Assembly: GCA_959347315.1 (NCBI GenBank)
Contig: OY365813.1
Coordinates: 13,482,310-13,546,309, forward strand
From: Bimastos eiseni
Lineage: Eukaryota > Annelida > Clitellata > Crassiclitellata > Lumbricidae
Reading direction: 5' to 3'
Length of the DNA: 64,000 nt
A program made the translations under genes and the position numbers. Shown in pieces: positions 1 through 12,447 of this stretch. How positions within the stretch are numbered: the stretch's first letter is position 1; the number at the start of each line of letters is the position of its first letter. The notes under the pieces are model-generated. The model saw only the letters and a list, made by a program, of their open reading frames with translations, made no database searches and had not been told where the DNA came from.

Positions 1-3000
1 CTTTTCGTTAAAACCTCTTTTGTTAGTATCGATAAATTTAGCTTTTTCGTTAGGCGTTGTTTCTTTCGTTAGGTTTAGTGACCATTTATTTTCGTACAAT
101 TTATTTCGTAACGGATGTTTGGATTCTGTTTTCGTTTTCAGTTCGAGGATCTGAAGCTGCGATTCACACAAGAAATTTGTGAATGAAACGAATATCACGT
201 GGCGCTCTTGGAGAGAAATGAAAATCTGCTGCAGGACCACGAAATACTTTGGAATTTTACAGAATCTCATACTGAAAAGAGAGAGCAGAGGTCGGCGCAG
301 TCACGCTTCAGTTGTCCGACCTTAATTACCAGTCATTGCAGCGTTTTTAGGTCAGAGCTCGAATTAAGAACAAACCAAGCACATTCAAATCCCCAGTTTT
401 CACAGGTGGCTGCAGACAAGGAACATGACCTACAGGTAAATGTTCTTTCAATGGAGAATGAAGCATTGAAACAGGAGATTTTCCAAAGCAAGAAAGGATA
501 AAAAATGTCTGATGAATGTTCGACACTCAGGCTGGAACTGTTGACACAGAATAAAACATTGAAAATTCGATGGACAATCTTAAAACCTATCATAAAGCAG
601 CCATGACTGAAAGCTTGAAAAACATTATAGAATTGTCAGTAGAATGTTCAGCATTCGAGTTCCGACTGGCTGAAAGTCAGAATAATGTGAAAGAAAGTAG
701 GAGGAGTCAAGTAAGTAGTTTGATATTCAACGTTTTGCCCATTAGTCCAATCAAAAGGACTCCTGAAATGTTGAGCATTGATGTTTCACACATTGAAATA
801 TGCAGAGCACTAGATTCTTACCCTGAAGCGAGAATGTGCTTTGGTCTGTTCTGAGCGACAGATGCTATCAAGTTTACAGAATGTAAACAAGGAACGAGAG
901 GATGTGCAGGTTGAATTCGAACAATAGATGGCACTGCTTAGCAAAGGGCTCTCATGTCAGATATGTGAATCCATGCCAGATGCAACCAGGATTCTTGAAG
1001 AGGCACAAAGAGGATGATGATGTGCAGGATTTGAAGAATTAGCTGTCTTAAGTGCTGACAAAATGTGAATGAACTGCTCATTGAAAAAAAGTCAACAGCA
1101 ATCAGATTGTGAAAACAAACTGGAGCAGATATATGCCACAAACATGCCAAGGCATTGCGTCGGATAGATGCGCTCATCCAGAAGCATGATATCATATTCC
1201 AAGGAATCGGCAGGAATTTGCTTCTGAGATGCAGAACATGTACAGGGAACATGAGGTTCAGATAAACTATGTTTGAGGTTACTACGAACGAGACATAGAC
1301 TCGTTGCAGCAGGAACTGTCAAAGAAAAAAAAAGAGACAACCACTCACTTGGAGGGCATTGATGGTGTACGACGAAAAACACCTCACTGTTGTATCCACT
1401 TGATCAGTTGCTGCCCGAGAGAGACTGGACTAAGCCTCGACAATCACAGAAGGATTTTCTCGACGTGGAAAAGGCAGCTCTGAGGAATGAACTGGATCTA
1501 TGAAGGATGAATTTTCCCATGACTGTGTTGAGCCAAAGAGGGCACGGATTGCAAATGATTCCGTAGGAAGGGACCAGATTGCAACAAGAGTCGATTGGAA
1601 ATCGGACATGGATGCCAAAGAAAGTGTCACAGTTAGAGACGTAGATAAAAACTCTGTGCATGGGGACCCCGCGTTGATCTGCTGAGCACAAAAGTCCAAT
1701 CACAGCTGCAGATGAAAGGAACTCCTTAATAGCATAGTGGAAAGACTAAACCATGAAAAGGGAAGGCTAATTTATTATCTGGTCAGAACTCAGAAGGTCT
1801 CAGTTTGATCAGGCTTACGAAATTTACATGTCACACCTGGATCTTCAGATGGAAAAGAGTGCAAGTGAAAGTGGTGTTGGCATCGATTCCATGTATCAGA
1901 GACATGCATTCACTAGAGATGGAGACAGAGCTGAATGTGGAAATGCTGGAGAAGCTCAGCCAGGAAGATGAATGACTTGTTGCATACTTCAGTGCTGCGG
2001 TTATGTTGGGGAGTCACCACGAAGGTGTAGAGGCCGGCGTTGTGGATATTGGCAGCAATTTGAGCCTCTACCTTGAGGGCAATGTCTCTGAAATTGTTAC
2101 TATGGAAGAAAAACTGGAAGCTAAAGATCTTGCCGCTCTGATGAGATCAATGATTTTGACCAGTTGTTGAATATGGAACTGAAAAATGAAGACCTACTGG
2201 TGTCAGAATTGTCCACAAAATTAGAGGAGCTGAGTAAACAGCAGAAACAAGAAAATAAGCCACTTGTGGAAGAATCACTGAATGTCGTTGAAGACGTTTT
2301 TGCTAGATGTGTCATCGGGTGATAAGGGCTGCATAGAGGAAATACTGTCACGACAAAAGGCTTAACCGAGAATCTTCAGCAACTTCTGATACAGATTTAG
2401 TAGATGCAAACAGCTGAAGGGTGAGATTGAGAGAATGTGATCAATGGTAGCAAATGCAGCATACAAAGAAAGAAGAAATTCCACTGGCTAACAATGAAAT
2501 CATTGAACCTGAGAAGTGAAGCTTAGACGATATTTGGCTGAAAGTTGGAGTCAATAATTTGGAAGAGATTGCCTGCCTTAAATGTACACCAGCTTATGGT
2601 TGCAGGGTTGTGTAGCAAGATTTATCAGCTGAAATCTCGACAAAATGAAGTTGCTTCTGAGATAAAATCAGTGTTATAGGAATTCGTGTTTTTAGGTATG
2701 TCTACAATTTCAGAACAACTTTAACAAACAAACAACTTTGCTTACATGTATCAGAATTGCTGGAAAGTAGAAAGCAAGTAAGCCTCCTGAATTTAATCCA
2801 GTGACTGAAATGTGGAAAATGTGCTGTTGCTAGTTTTACAAATTGATTCACTGATGGAGGAGGAAGCAAAACTGGAAAAGGAACTTGCCAATGTGAGAAG
2901 TCAGCTGCTGGAAGTTCTGTGCAAACTTTAGGGAAGTGGTTTCAATCGAATCTAAGCTAACAGTGGGTGTGTTGATTGATTGGTCAAGTGAATCAGATTG

Positions 3001-4599
3001 TCACAGAAAAGGATGATCGGGAGCTAGCAGTGATGTCTTCTTTAAAGAAAGAAAAGGAGGAAAGTGTGTCTATTACATTGAGCTGGAAAGAGTTCAATAC
3101 CTTTATGCAGAAGCAGAGTAGAGACTGTCTGTGAGGAAAGGACATACTAGAATCCCGTTCAAATGGCAATGAAACAACGACCTGTGGTAAACTTCTATCT
3201 GGAGAAAGCAAACATCAGAAGACTCCAGGATAGAGCTTGAGGTACATACTATGGAAGAAACTGCAATGGAAACATTGGGCAAGGAAATACGAATTGTGAA
3301 TCAATATGTTGCACACTGAGATTCAACCAGCTGTAGAACTTGATGGCATGGAAAAGAAGGGAGAAGCTAAGGAATTGAGGAAATTATTGACTAGAATGAG
3401 ATCAGAGATGACTGTATTCGAGTTGGAATTAGGAACTGTTAGCAAGCAGGCAACCATTGAGCTATCTTCTAGATTCAGTGGATTGTTGCTGACAGAACAG
3501 GTGGCCAAGAAGCAGAAAGGTAAATTGCTGCTGATCTGTTACAAATTGAGAAGGCAGCCTCCACCAGGTAAGCAATATTGCTTTTGTTACCGATATCCTA
3601 GGGTTGTGTTCCTATGTTGACTAGGCTTTAAATAGATTGTCTGAGGGTGAATCTGCTAATTGGGAGCTAACAGACAAGTTGCAAGTGGCGGAGATCCGCT
3701 CTAACAGCTTGAAATTACGAGTCAAAGAATTTGTAGCAAATGTGGCCTCAATTTAGAGAGAAAGCGATGTCCTGAGTCAAAGCTTTGAGATGCATGTGGT
3801 TGAACGGGAAGCAGAAAAAAATGCTCTGTATTCTGTAACAGATGAGCAAAATTTGTTAGCTGCAGCAGTGCAAGACAAGTTAAAACAACTGAGTGAAGTA
3901 GATCAAGGAAGAACTGATGTTGTGAGTGGGCTTAAGAAGCAGTTGTAAGCCTTGATGCAGGAGAACCAACACCAAGTGGTGGTAGTATGGCACAAAATTG
4001 AAAGCTACCAGACAGCTAAGTGCTGTCAACAAAAGTGATAAATTGAGTGTTAAAGCTGACCATAGTAGATTATATGGCCATATCAGGGCAGGAGTTAACA
4101 GTGGATGAATGCTAAGGATTTAACTTACAAGGCTGAATAACATTTGAAGGAGTATGGTGTGGATACAAAAGTTTTGACATCCAATGCTGGTTTGCCTCAT
4201 TGCAAACCATGAGGGAACAACATATAATTATCAGGAATGTAATTAATGATAGCAGCGACTGCTGAGAAACAGGTGGTTGAGCAAAATGCTGATGTATTGC
4301 TTGTGGAAGTGAAAAACCAATCTGTGACTTTTCAGGAGTTAAGCGTGATTCAGGAACTTGTAGCTGTGCTGAACTAATGGATTGAGACACAAGACAGACT
4401 CTAGGAGCACTCTCAGAACTTGGCAACAGTTTGAAGAAGTTCAGAAGCTTAAGTCAGAGGATGCTGTCGATCTTTTTTGTGTGACAAATGTTGAAAGTCA
4501 AGGCACAAGTGTCTAGAGCAAAGCAAAGAAGAGAGCCAAAGACCAGAAGCTGAAATGGCATCACTTACAGATTCAACTCAGCCTTCAAGTGTAGGTCAA

Positions 4600-6560
4600 T
4601 CAGCAAGTGATAGCCAGACTTCAGGCATAAATCAGACCTCGGTGGAAACCCAAACAAATGTAGACCTGACTGAAAGTCAAACTACAAGCATAGATTATGT
4701 TGTGACTGAAAGGGAAACCACAATCGTATACCGTACCTCGAATGAAGACCAGTCAAACTTTGATGAAGCTCTAAGAGGAAATCTATTTAAAACTGTAGCT
4801 CAGACTACAAGTGAATGCCAGACTACAACTGTAGATAAGGCTACAACTGAAAGCCAGTCTTAAACCGTAGACCATGCTGCAACTGAAAGCCAGTCTACAA
4901 CTGTAGATCACGCCACAACTGAAAGCCATTATACAACTGTAGATCACGCCACAACTGAAAGCCATTATACAACTGTAGATCACGCCACAACTGAAAGCCA
5001 TTATACAACTGTAGATCACGCCACAACTGAAAGTCAGACTACAATCGACGACCAGCTGCAACTGAAAGTCAGATTACAATGGTAGATCATGGTAATCTGA
5101 AACTCAAAGGATCACTGACCAGTCTGAAAATGAAAATCAGGTTACCCGTTACATCTTCACATCAGCCTACAAATCCGACTATTAGCATTGACGATGTCAC
5201 CAGCGAAGACCAGATTGCGATGGTGATCCATGCCACAGCTGAAAGTGAAACTGTTAGTGCAGACCAAACTTCAAGCAAAACCCAAACTACTATCGAATCA
5301 GGTTCTTTTGAAATACAAGGAAATCTTGACATTAGTACATATGAAAAATGGGCGTTGTGGACTGAAGATATCAGATAAGAGTCTATTGACTGCTGAAGAT
5401 ATACCTCTTGAAGTGAATTGCACTGGTAGCGTACTAGTGCTGCCACACCAAAATTAGATGGAGACCGAACTTTGCCTGAAGCGAGTAATATACGTGAACT
5501 CTATGCTAGCACTCTTGACTCAAGCTGCTAGTGATAGTCTAGAACCATGAATCAGTCTACAGTTATAACTTAAAAGCCAAGTGTAAGTCAAACTTCAGTT
5601 GTAGACCAGACTACAATTGAAAGTCGAACTTGAAATGTAGACCAGACTACCTGCAAAAGTCAGACTACAAATTTTTAACAGAGTATTTCAGACTGCAGTC
5701 ATAGATCAATATACAAATGTGTACTTGACTACAGTGCATAGCCAAACTACAACGGTAGTAGAGCACAGCTGACAACCAAAGAATAACTATATACGGTGAT
5801 ACAATTGAATGCCATTGTAGTGTTAATGTTCACACTTTGAATGGAGAGCACACAGTTGATGATGAGGCAAATATTCAATTGGCCTGCAGGAAGTTACAAT
5901 TGTAGGTGAATGAACTGGCCTAGAATTATGAAGGTCAGAAAGATGTTTATCATCTGACACTTGAAAATGAAAATCTAGTCTAACTCCAGTTGGAGCCGAC
6001 TCAGCCGAGACTTCAAGTCAATCTCAAAATACAGCGGAACAGCCAAATGAAAACCACTTCACAGCTGAAATTCAGAGGACCGAATTGCAGCTGAAATTCA
6101 GAGGACAGCTAGCTGTAGACCGAATTGCAGTTAAAAGTCAGACTGCCAAAGATGGTCACTCTACAAACCAGACTGCAGCTGAAATTCCAAACTAGAGGTC
6201 ATGATGAAACTGCTATAGGTGAGGATAAAACTACTGCTCATAGTCAGACTGAAGCAGCCAGCAACTACAAATGAAATCCAAACTACATGTCAACAGGAAG
6301 TTTCGTTTGAAAATCAGACTACGGGCGAAGGTCTAATGTCTACTGAAAATCAGATTGCTGGAATAGCTCACATTAAGGTTGAAATTCAAGCTGCAGATAA
6401 GAGCTGGACAGCAAGTGAATTCCAGCAGTTAGTCATATATCAGCAGAGAGTACTAGTGGAAGCCAGCCAGTGAGTCAGAATACAGCTAGTAGTCAAACTA
6501 CAAGTGTTGACTGAACGTCAAGCTATACTTGTAGATCAGAATACTTGTAAAAGTCAGACT
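4600..6560 (+). repeat. Degenerate 12-residue T/S/Q/D-rich coding repeats
   Basis: The translation shows a drifting 12-residue motif of the form T-E-S-Q-T-T-x-V-D-x-x-T. It is continuous at 4555-4860 and then broken by stops. The most recent expansion is at about 4908-5020, where a 36-bp unit (start GATCACGCCACAACTGAAAG, encoding DHATTESHYTTV) occurs three times almost unchanged, followed by a diverged fourth copy. Farther 3' (5580-6550) the motif fades but TESQ/ESQTT cores are still visible. It is part of the decayed coiled-coil gene. Confidence 0.7.
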
Positions 6561-6639
6561 ATTTGTATAGACCTGGTGACAGTGGAAACTGAGTTTGAAA
6601 CTGAAAGACAGGCTGAAATTGAAGAACAGATCCAGCCGA

Positions 6640-9480
6640 AAGTTGTGGAACTTACTCAAGCAGCTGCTCTTGAGCTGAGACTGAAAACTAATGTCCAATA
6701 ACTGGAAGAACCTCCCAACGAAGACTGAAATCCAGGCAATTGCTAAAGCAGCTGCTCTTGAGCAGAGACAGAAAACGAAGGCCAGGAACTCGAAGAAGTC
6801 ACAAACAAGAGTGAAAGCCAGGCATTTGCTAAAGCAACTGCTCTTGACTCTTGAGTTGAGACTGAAAATTGAACTCCAAGAAAGAGATGAAGTCGCAACC
6901 AAAAATGAAAGCCAGGCACTTGCAAAAGCAGCTGCTTTTTACTCTTGAGCCGAGACTCAAAATTGAACTCCAAGAAAGAGATGAAGTTGCAACCAAAACT
7001 GAAAGCCAGGCTCTTGCTAAAGCAGCGGCTCTTGACTCTTGAGTTGAGACTCAAATTGAACTTCAAGAAATAGAGTTTGGTTGAGGTGAGCAACGGGCTT
7101 GCTTTGGTTACTTCACACAAGCAAGATGGTGATGTCACCTTGGAAAAGGTCACAAATTTTTGAACAGCTTGAAGATAGGTTGGAAAAATCAGAAGACTAC
7201 AACGCTAAAATTGAAGAACATATCCAACAGATAATTGAGTAACTTGCTTGCTCAGCTGCTCTTGAGCTGAGACTGAAAACGAAGGCCAGGAACTCAAAGA
7301 AGTCACAAACAAGAGTGAAAGCCAGGCATTTGCTAAACCAGCTGCTCTTGACCCTTGAGTTGAGACTAAAAATTGAACCCCAAGAAATATAAGAGATTCT
7401 AACCAAGGCTGAAAGCCAGGCACTTGCTAAAGCAGCTGCTATTGACTCTTGAACTGAGACTCAAATTGAACTCCAAATAAGAGAAGAAGTTCTAACCAAG
7501 ACTGAAAGCCAGGCACTTGCTAAAGCAGCTGCTATTGACTCTTGCGCTGAGACTCTAATTGAATTCCAAGAAAGAAAAGAGGTGGCAACCAAGAGTGAAA
7601 GCCAGTCATTTGCTAAAGCAACTGCTCTTGACTCTTGAGTGGAGACTGAAAATGAACTCCAAGAAAGAAAAGAGGTTGCAACCAAGAGGGAAAGCCAGTC
7701 ATTTGCTAAAGCAGCTGCTATTGACTCTTGAGCTGAGCCTCAAAATGAACTCCAAGAAAGAAAAGAGGTTGCAACCAAGAGGGAAACCCAGTCACTTGCT
7801 AAAGCAGCTGCTCTTGACTCTTGAGTTGAGACTGATAATTGAACTCCAAGAAAGATATGAAGTTCCAATCAAGATTGAAAGCCAGGCACTTGCTAAAGCA
7901 GCTGCTCTTGACTCTTGAGCTGAGACTCATATTGAACTCCAAGAAAGAGAAGAAGTTCCAACCAAGACTGAAAGCCAGGCACTTGATAAAGCAGCTGCTC
8001 TTCACTGTTGAGTTGAGACTCATAATTGAACTCCAAGAAAGAGATGAAGTTCCAACCGAGACTGAAAGCCAGGCATCTGCTAAAGCAACTGCTCGTGACT
8101 CTTGAGTGGAGACTGAAAATTGAACTCCAAGAAAGAGATGAAGTCACAACCAAAACTGAATGCCAGGCACTTGCAAAAGCAGCTGCTTTTTACTCTTGAG
8201 CTGAGACTCAATATTGAACTCCAAGAAAGATATGAAGTTCCAATCAAGATTGAAAGCCAGGCACTTGCTGAAGCAACTGCTCTTGACTCTTGAGCTGAGA
8301 CTCATATTGAACTCCAAGCAAGAGAAGAAGTTCCAACCAAGACTGAAAGCCAGGTGATTGCTAAAGCAACTGCTCTTGACTCTTGAGTTGAGACTGATAA
8401 TTGAACCCCAAAAAAGAGATGAAGTCGCAACCAAAACTGAATGCCAGGCACTTGCAAAAGCAGCTGCTTTTTACTCTTGAGCCGAGACTCATATTGAACT
8501 CCAAGAAAGAGAAGAAGTTCCAACCAAGACTGAAAGCCAGGTGCTTGCTAAAGCAACTGCTCTTGACTCTTGAGTTGAGACTGATAATTGAACTCCAAAA
8601 AAGAGATGAAGTCGCAACCAAAACTGAATGCCAGGCACTTGCAAAAGCAGCTGCTTTTTACTCTTGAGCCAAGACTCAAAATTGAACTCCAAGAAAGATA
8701 TGAAGTTCCAATCAAGATTGAAAGCCAGGCACATGCTAAAGCAACTGCTCTTGACTCTTGAGCTGAGACTCATATTGAACTCCAAGAAAGAGAAGAAGTT
8801 CCAACCAAGACTGAAAGCCAGGTGCTTGCTAAAGCAACTGCTCTTGACTCTTGAGTTGAGACCGATAATTGGACTCCAAAAAAGAGATGAAGTCGCAACC
8901 AAAACTGAATGCCAGGCACTTGCAAAAGCAGCTGCTTTTTACTCTTGAGCCAAGACTCAAAATTGAACTCCAAGAAAGAGAAGAAGTTCCAACCAAGACT
9001 GAAAGCCAGGCACTTGCTAAAGCAGCTGATCTTGAGCTGAGACTCAAATTAAACTCCAAGAAAGATATGAAGTTCCAATCAAGATTAAAAGCCAGGCACA
9101 TGCTAAAGCAACTGCTCTTGACTCTTGAGCTGAGACTCATATTGAACTCCAAGCAAGAGAAGAAGTTCCAACCAAGACTGAAAGCCAGGCACTTGCTAAA
9201 GCAGCTGATCTTGAGCTGAGACTCAAATTAAACTCCAAGAAAGATATGAAGTTCCAATCAAGATTGAAAGCCAGGCACTTGCTGAAGCAACTGCTCTTGA
9301 CTCTTGAGTTGAGACTGATAATTGAACTCCAAGTAAGAGATGATGTTGCAACCAAAACTGAAAGCCAAGCACTTGCAAAAGCAGCTGCTTTTTACTCTTG
9401 AGCCGAGACTCAAAATTGAACTCCAAGAAAGATATGAAGTTCCAATCAAGATTGAAAGCCAGGCACTTGCTAAAGCAACG
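6640..9480 (+). repeat. About 30 tandem 86-94 bp units, coiled-coil-coding in origin
   Basis: The basic unit encodes roughly ALELRLKIELQERDEV followed by ATKTESQALAKAA, i.e. 29 codons (87 bp). Most units carry an extra GACTCTT after GCTCTT. This shifts the frame and creates TGA, and gives 93- or 94-bp units. Units without the insertion survive at about 6670, 6750, 7255, 9030 and 9210. In the right half, three unit types recur: ...GTCGCAACCAAAACTGAATG..., ...GTTCCAATCAAGATTGAAAG... and ...GTTCCAACCAAGACTGAAAG.... They form a loose higher-order repeat of about 280 bp. Open frames on both strands inside the block are by-products of the 93-bp periodicity. Confidence 0.85.
7084..7276 (+). repeat. 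First copy of a 190-bp segment flanking the repeat block
   Basis: Nearly the same 190 bp recurs at 9474-9666. It includes GCAAGATGGTGATGTCACC, CAGAAGACTACAA, and a shared stop at ATTGAGTAACTTGC. The reading is EDRLEKSEDYNAKIEEHIQQ, i.e. coiled coil. The two copies bracket most of the 93-bp array, so a larger unit (segment plus array) was duplicated. Confidence 0.8.
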
Positions 9481-9666
9481 GGCTAGCTTTGGTTACTTCG
9501 CACAAGCAAGATGGTGATGTCACCTTGGAAAAGGTCAAAAATTTTTGAACAGGTGTCACGGCTTGAAGATAGTTTGGATAATTCAGAAGACTACAAAGCT
9601 AAAATTGAAGAACATATCCAACAGATAATTGAGTAACTTGCTTGCTCAGCTGCTCTTGAGCTGAGA
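9474..9666 (+). repeat. Second copy of the 190-bp flanking segment
   Basis: This is a copy of 7084-7276 with a few substitutions and small indels, for example an added GGTGTCAC before the GCTTGAAGATAG piece. It reads EDSLDNSEDYKAKIEEHIQQ. Both copies share the stop after ATTGAG, so the stop arose before the duplication or was homogenised afterwards. Confidence 0.8.
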
Positions 9667-9960
9667 CTTTAAGCTAAAATCCAAGAACTGCAAAGAAGTT
9701 CTTTGGAGTGGAAATCAAGGAAAAGCAGAACATATCCAACAGAGCAATCATAAGATTGATGAAATTGAGAATAAGCAAAGAAGAAATTATAGTCAAACAT
9801 TTGAATTAGAAGAAACTTTGAGCAAGAAGATATCAGAAGGTCACTGGTTGAATTACCACCTAATTGCATGGTCCGCACAGAACGGTCGCTGATCTGACAA
9901 TTATTGACTTTTACATGAACAACCACGTGCTGAAAAGATGGCAGAGATGAGGTAAGAGGC

Positions 9961-11983
9961 GTTTGCTTGTCTTATGTTACCCTTAGTATCCTTTGAGCTC
10001 TTTAATTATGTCTTACCTTACTTTTTCTCGCCCTTTCTTAATTTTATGCTACATTGTACATGTTGCCTATATAGTGTTTGCCTCAGTAAATATAACCCGG
10101 CACTGTTGTCGTGGTCTTGATCTTGGTCTCGAATGTCTTGGTCTTGGTCTTAAAGATGCAGTCTTGGGATTGTTCTCCATCTTAAAGAAGCGGTTTTCGT
10201 CATTTGCCGTATTCGAGTAATACTTGGGCAGGCATTGAAGATTTGTGATTTGACAGACTTTCTCCCTTGCAACAATTTTGTGACACTTCACGAGATTACA
10301 CTATGTGTCACTTAATATAGCGCATTTTCAGTCTTCCGCCTCGGAAAGACACTGCGCGTGTGACTATTTAATTCATAGATATTGATGTTTAAGTGCATTT
10401 GAAGATAATTATTCTGAAAGTGTTAGCTGGGCAGAATAAAATGCTAAAGCACGTACTTACAGCGGTCGAGTGTTGCAAGAGGAAATCTGAGACATGAGAT
10501 GGCACTTTGGGATCGAGTTGATGACGGAAGCGCGGCACCTGCGTAGCTCCACACACAGCTGAGCGCATCGATCGCTGATCTTTTTGACTTTAGACATAAA
10601 GCTCCCGGTTGTTGTTGTAGGTTCAGTACCAATAAACAAAGAACGCTCCAACAGGAGGATCTTGTAGTTTATTCTTTTCTAAGGATATTTGAGATCTGTC
10701 ACGACGTGTTTTAATAATAATCTCCGTTTGTTTGCTGTGTTTCTTCAGGTCGGCCTACCAGTGCCTTGTTCAATGAGAGAGAGTGAGGCGAGATGGGATG
10801 GAATAAGGCGAGATGGGTAGACGAGGAAAGATGTGGAGGAATGAGGCGAGATTGGCGAAATGAGGAGAGATAGGGGCAATGAGGAGAGATGAAGTGGATG
10901 AGGAAAGAGGGGGAATGAGGAGAGATGGAGGGGAATGAGGCGAAATGGGGTGAATGAGGAGAGATGGGGTTGGTCGTGGTGAGTGTGGGCTCTGTATTAT
11001 TATTTGAGTATTGTATGTTTCGTATTGCTGCTGGGCCTCTGGAGCGGTGTAAAAACCCGTAAGCCCATTGTTAAGGCAGTGTGGGCTCTGGAGCGGCGTA
11101 AAACCCCGTAAACCCAATATTATTATCATTTTGAATTTATTAGTTGTTCTGTGTTGAACCCAGGGGAGGTGAGATGGGGATGGAGAGATGGGGATGGAGA
11201 GAGGGGGATGGAGAGAGGGGGATGGAGAGGGGGTTTTGAGGGGGAAGAGGCAGAGGTGGGATGGAGAGAGCGGTGCGAGGGTGGAAGATCGAGATGAAGA
11301 GAAGGCAGTTACAGCAGAATCCGAGGAGAAAGAGGCGGTTCCAGTGGATTTGAGACAACAGTCGAGATTCAATCCCTCTCAAAGTCTATATGTTTGGAAG
11401 CAATGAAGATCAGCCGATGGTGAGATTCTACATTCTATACTATATTTTGTAATTTTGTTTATTAAATCAATAAGGGCAGATATGACGCTGCTCCTTTGCA
11501 TGTGTTCGGTTTACCTGGTTTAGTTGTTTAGATGTAGATCACATGGACAATTTCGAAGTTTCATGTATGCAAGAGTTGATGAGAGTCAATGTTAATTATG
11601 ATGATTCTAGTCCAGTTGAATGTCTACACTTTAGATAAGGACTCGCATGAAATAATCTCTCTGTCTCTGTGTCTCTCTTTCTGTCTATCTGTCTGTCGAT
11701 ATATCTGTTTGTCTATCTGTCTGCCTGTCTGTCTCTCTCTCTCGTTCTTTTTCTCTCCTACTGTTTCTTTCTGTGTCAATCTCGCTCGCTCTCACTTTCC
11801 CTCTCAAATTGTTTCTATCTAACTAAAATATTTCCGTATTTAAGTTAATTTTACATTATTCATTCATTCATTCATTATCTGTCTTTCTGTGTCCCAGTCT
11901 CTGTCTGTCTGTCTCTCTGCATACATGTACATGTATGGCTCAGACACGTGTACGCGTAGCTGTGGTCACTGTGGTCCAATTAG
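9961..11983. other. Gene-free stretch with low-complexity DNA
   Basis: I see no convincing coding exon. Contents: a decayed fragment of the GGTCTTGGTCTC transposon family (about 10095-10245); a GA-rich minisatellite of GGAATGAGGAGAGATGGGG-like units (about 10775-10975); two copies of a 27-bp GGAGCGGYGTAAAAMCCCGT sequence (about 11040 and 11090), a common LINE-tail style; a GGGGATGGAGAGA block (about 11165-11250); and a pyrimidine-rich TCTG/TCTC stretch (11655-11765). Short open frames here are low-complexity artefacts. Confidence 0.6.
10095..10245 (+). mobile_element. Decayed fragment of GGTCTTGGTCTC (hAT-like) element
   Basis: The text GTGGTCTTGATCTTGGTCTC, then CTTAAAG, CAGTCTTGGGATTG, and CATTTGCCGTATTCGAGTAA follows the same order as the left part of the intact copy at 20790-21332. 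The right end and the target-site duplication are lost. Confidence 0.6.
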
Positions 11984-12141
11984 CAGGGTCGTACCGAGCT
12001 ATGATTGCGCCCTGTGCCTGGCATCAATCTGGCGCCCCCACATTTTGAAAAGAGGGCATTTTATGGAATAATAAGTTATTCCATCCTGAAATTTGCGCCC
12101 TGGGCCACGGCCTCGCTGGCCCCTCCTTCGGTGCGGCCCTG
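11984..12141 (+). mobile_element. 158-bp hAT-like MITE with perfect 8-bp duplication
   Basis: It begins CAGGGTCGTACCGAG and ends GGTGCGGCCCTG. It is flanked on both sides by CCAATTAG (11976-11983 and 12142-12149), the 8-bp target duplication typical of hAT elements. The reverse complement of 40302-40476 matches along its length (GCGCCCT...CATCAATCTGG...AATAAGTTATTC...GGGCCACGGC). It has no coding capacity. Confidence 0.85.
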
Positions 12142-12364
12142 CCAATTAGTACGGGGCGGTCTTTCGGTTAGTCCCCAGTTCGCTTCTTATTTCGGTAGAG
12201 GAGAGAGTGGAGAGGGAGAAACAGAGAGGAAGTTGAAGGAATTAAGGATTTCTCCACAAGAAATGTGTTATTGCCACGCTAGAGTGCAGATGTTCTGCGC
12301 GTAATAGATTAAATAGCAACTAGAAGGAATGTGTTATTCGACAAACTTATAACATTTCTTTTAG

Positions 12365-12447
12365 TGTTCTTCAATGAAACGGAAGATAACGAAGGTCAGA
12401 AGGAAAGCGCTTTCAACCAACGGACATTCATGGCTCGTTGCTGCCAG
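12365..12447 (+). other. Possible isolated exon, 27 codons
   Basis: TTTCTTTTAG precedes and GTAGGC follows an 83-bp segment that is open in one frame (FFNETEDNEGQKESAFNQRT, then FMARCCQ). It could be a further exon of the decayed coiled-coil gene or a chance match. No neighbouring exon with matching phase was found. Confidence 0.25.

Larger units (their letters stand above)
1..9960 (+). pseudogene. Decayed giant coiled-coil/repeat protein gene, introns retained
   Basis: The plus strand reads as fragments of a long E/K/Q/L-rich coiled-coil protein, broken by in-frame stops and frameshifts. Examples are ALLERNENLLQDHEILWN (about 199-255), NVLSMENEALKQEIFQSK (about 440-495), LVSELSTKLEELSKQQKQ (about 2195-2250), and a longer open piece at 3306-3570. 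Splice-like signals remain: an acceptor at about 140 (ttttcag), a donor GTAAGT at about 711, a donor GTAAGC at about 3569 and a donor GTAAGA at about 9951. This is therefore an unprocessed copy, not a retroposed one. The N-terminal coiled coil is followed by a 12-residue repeat region, an 86-94 bp repeat block, and a last coiled-coil stretch (about 9540-9950). I could not match it to a named family; kinetochore (CENP-F-like), golgin or centrosomal giant coiled-coil proteins are possible relatives. The left end lies outside the window. Dense assembly errors are the alternative to true decay, but the neighbouring genes read cleanly. Confidence 0.6.

Noticed and set aside
7461..9152. Long minus-strand frames (FSKCLAFSLGWNFISFLEF type)
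   Set aside because: They are antisense shadows of the 93-bp units and repeat with the same period; there is no sign of a start or of splicing.
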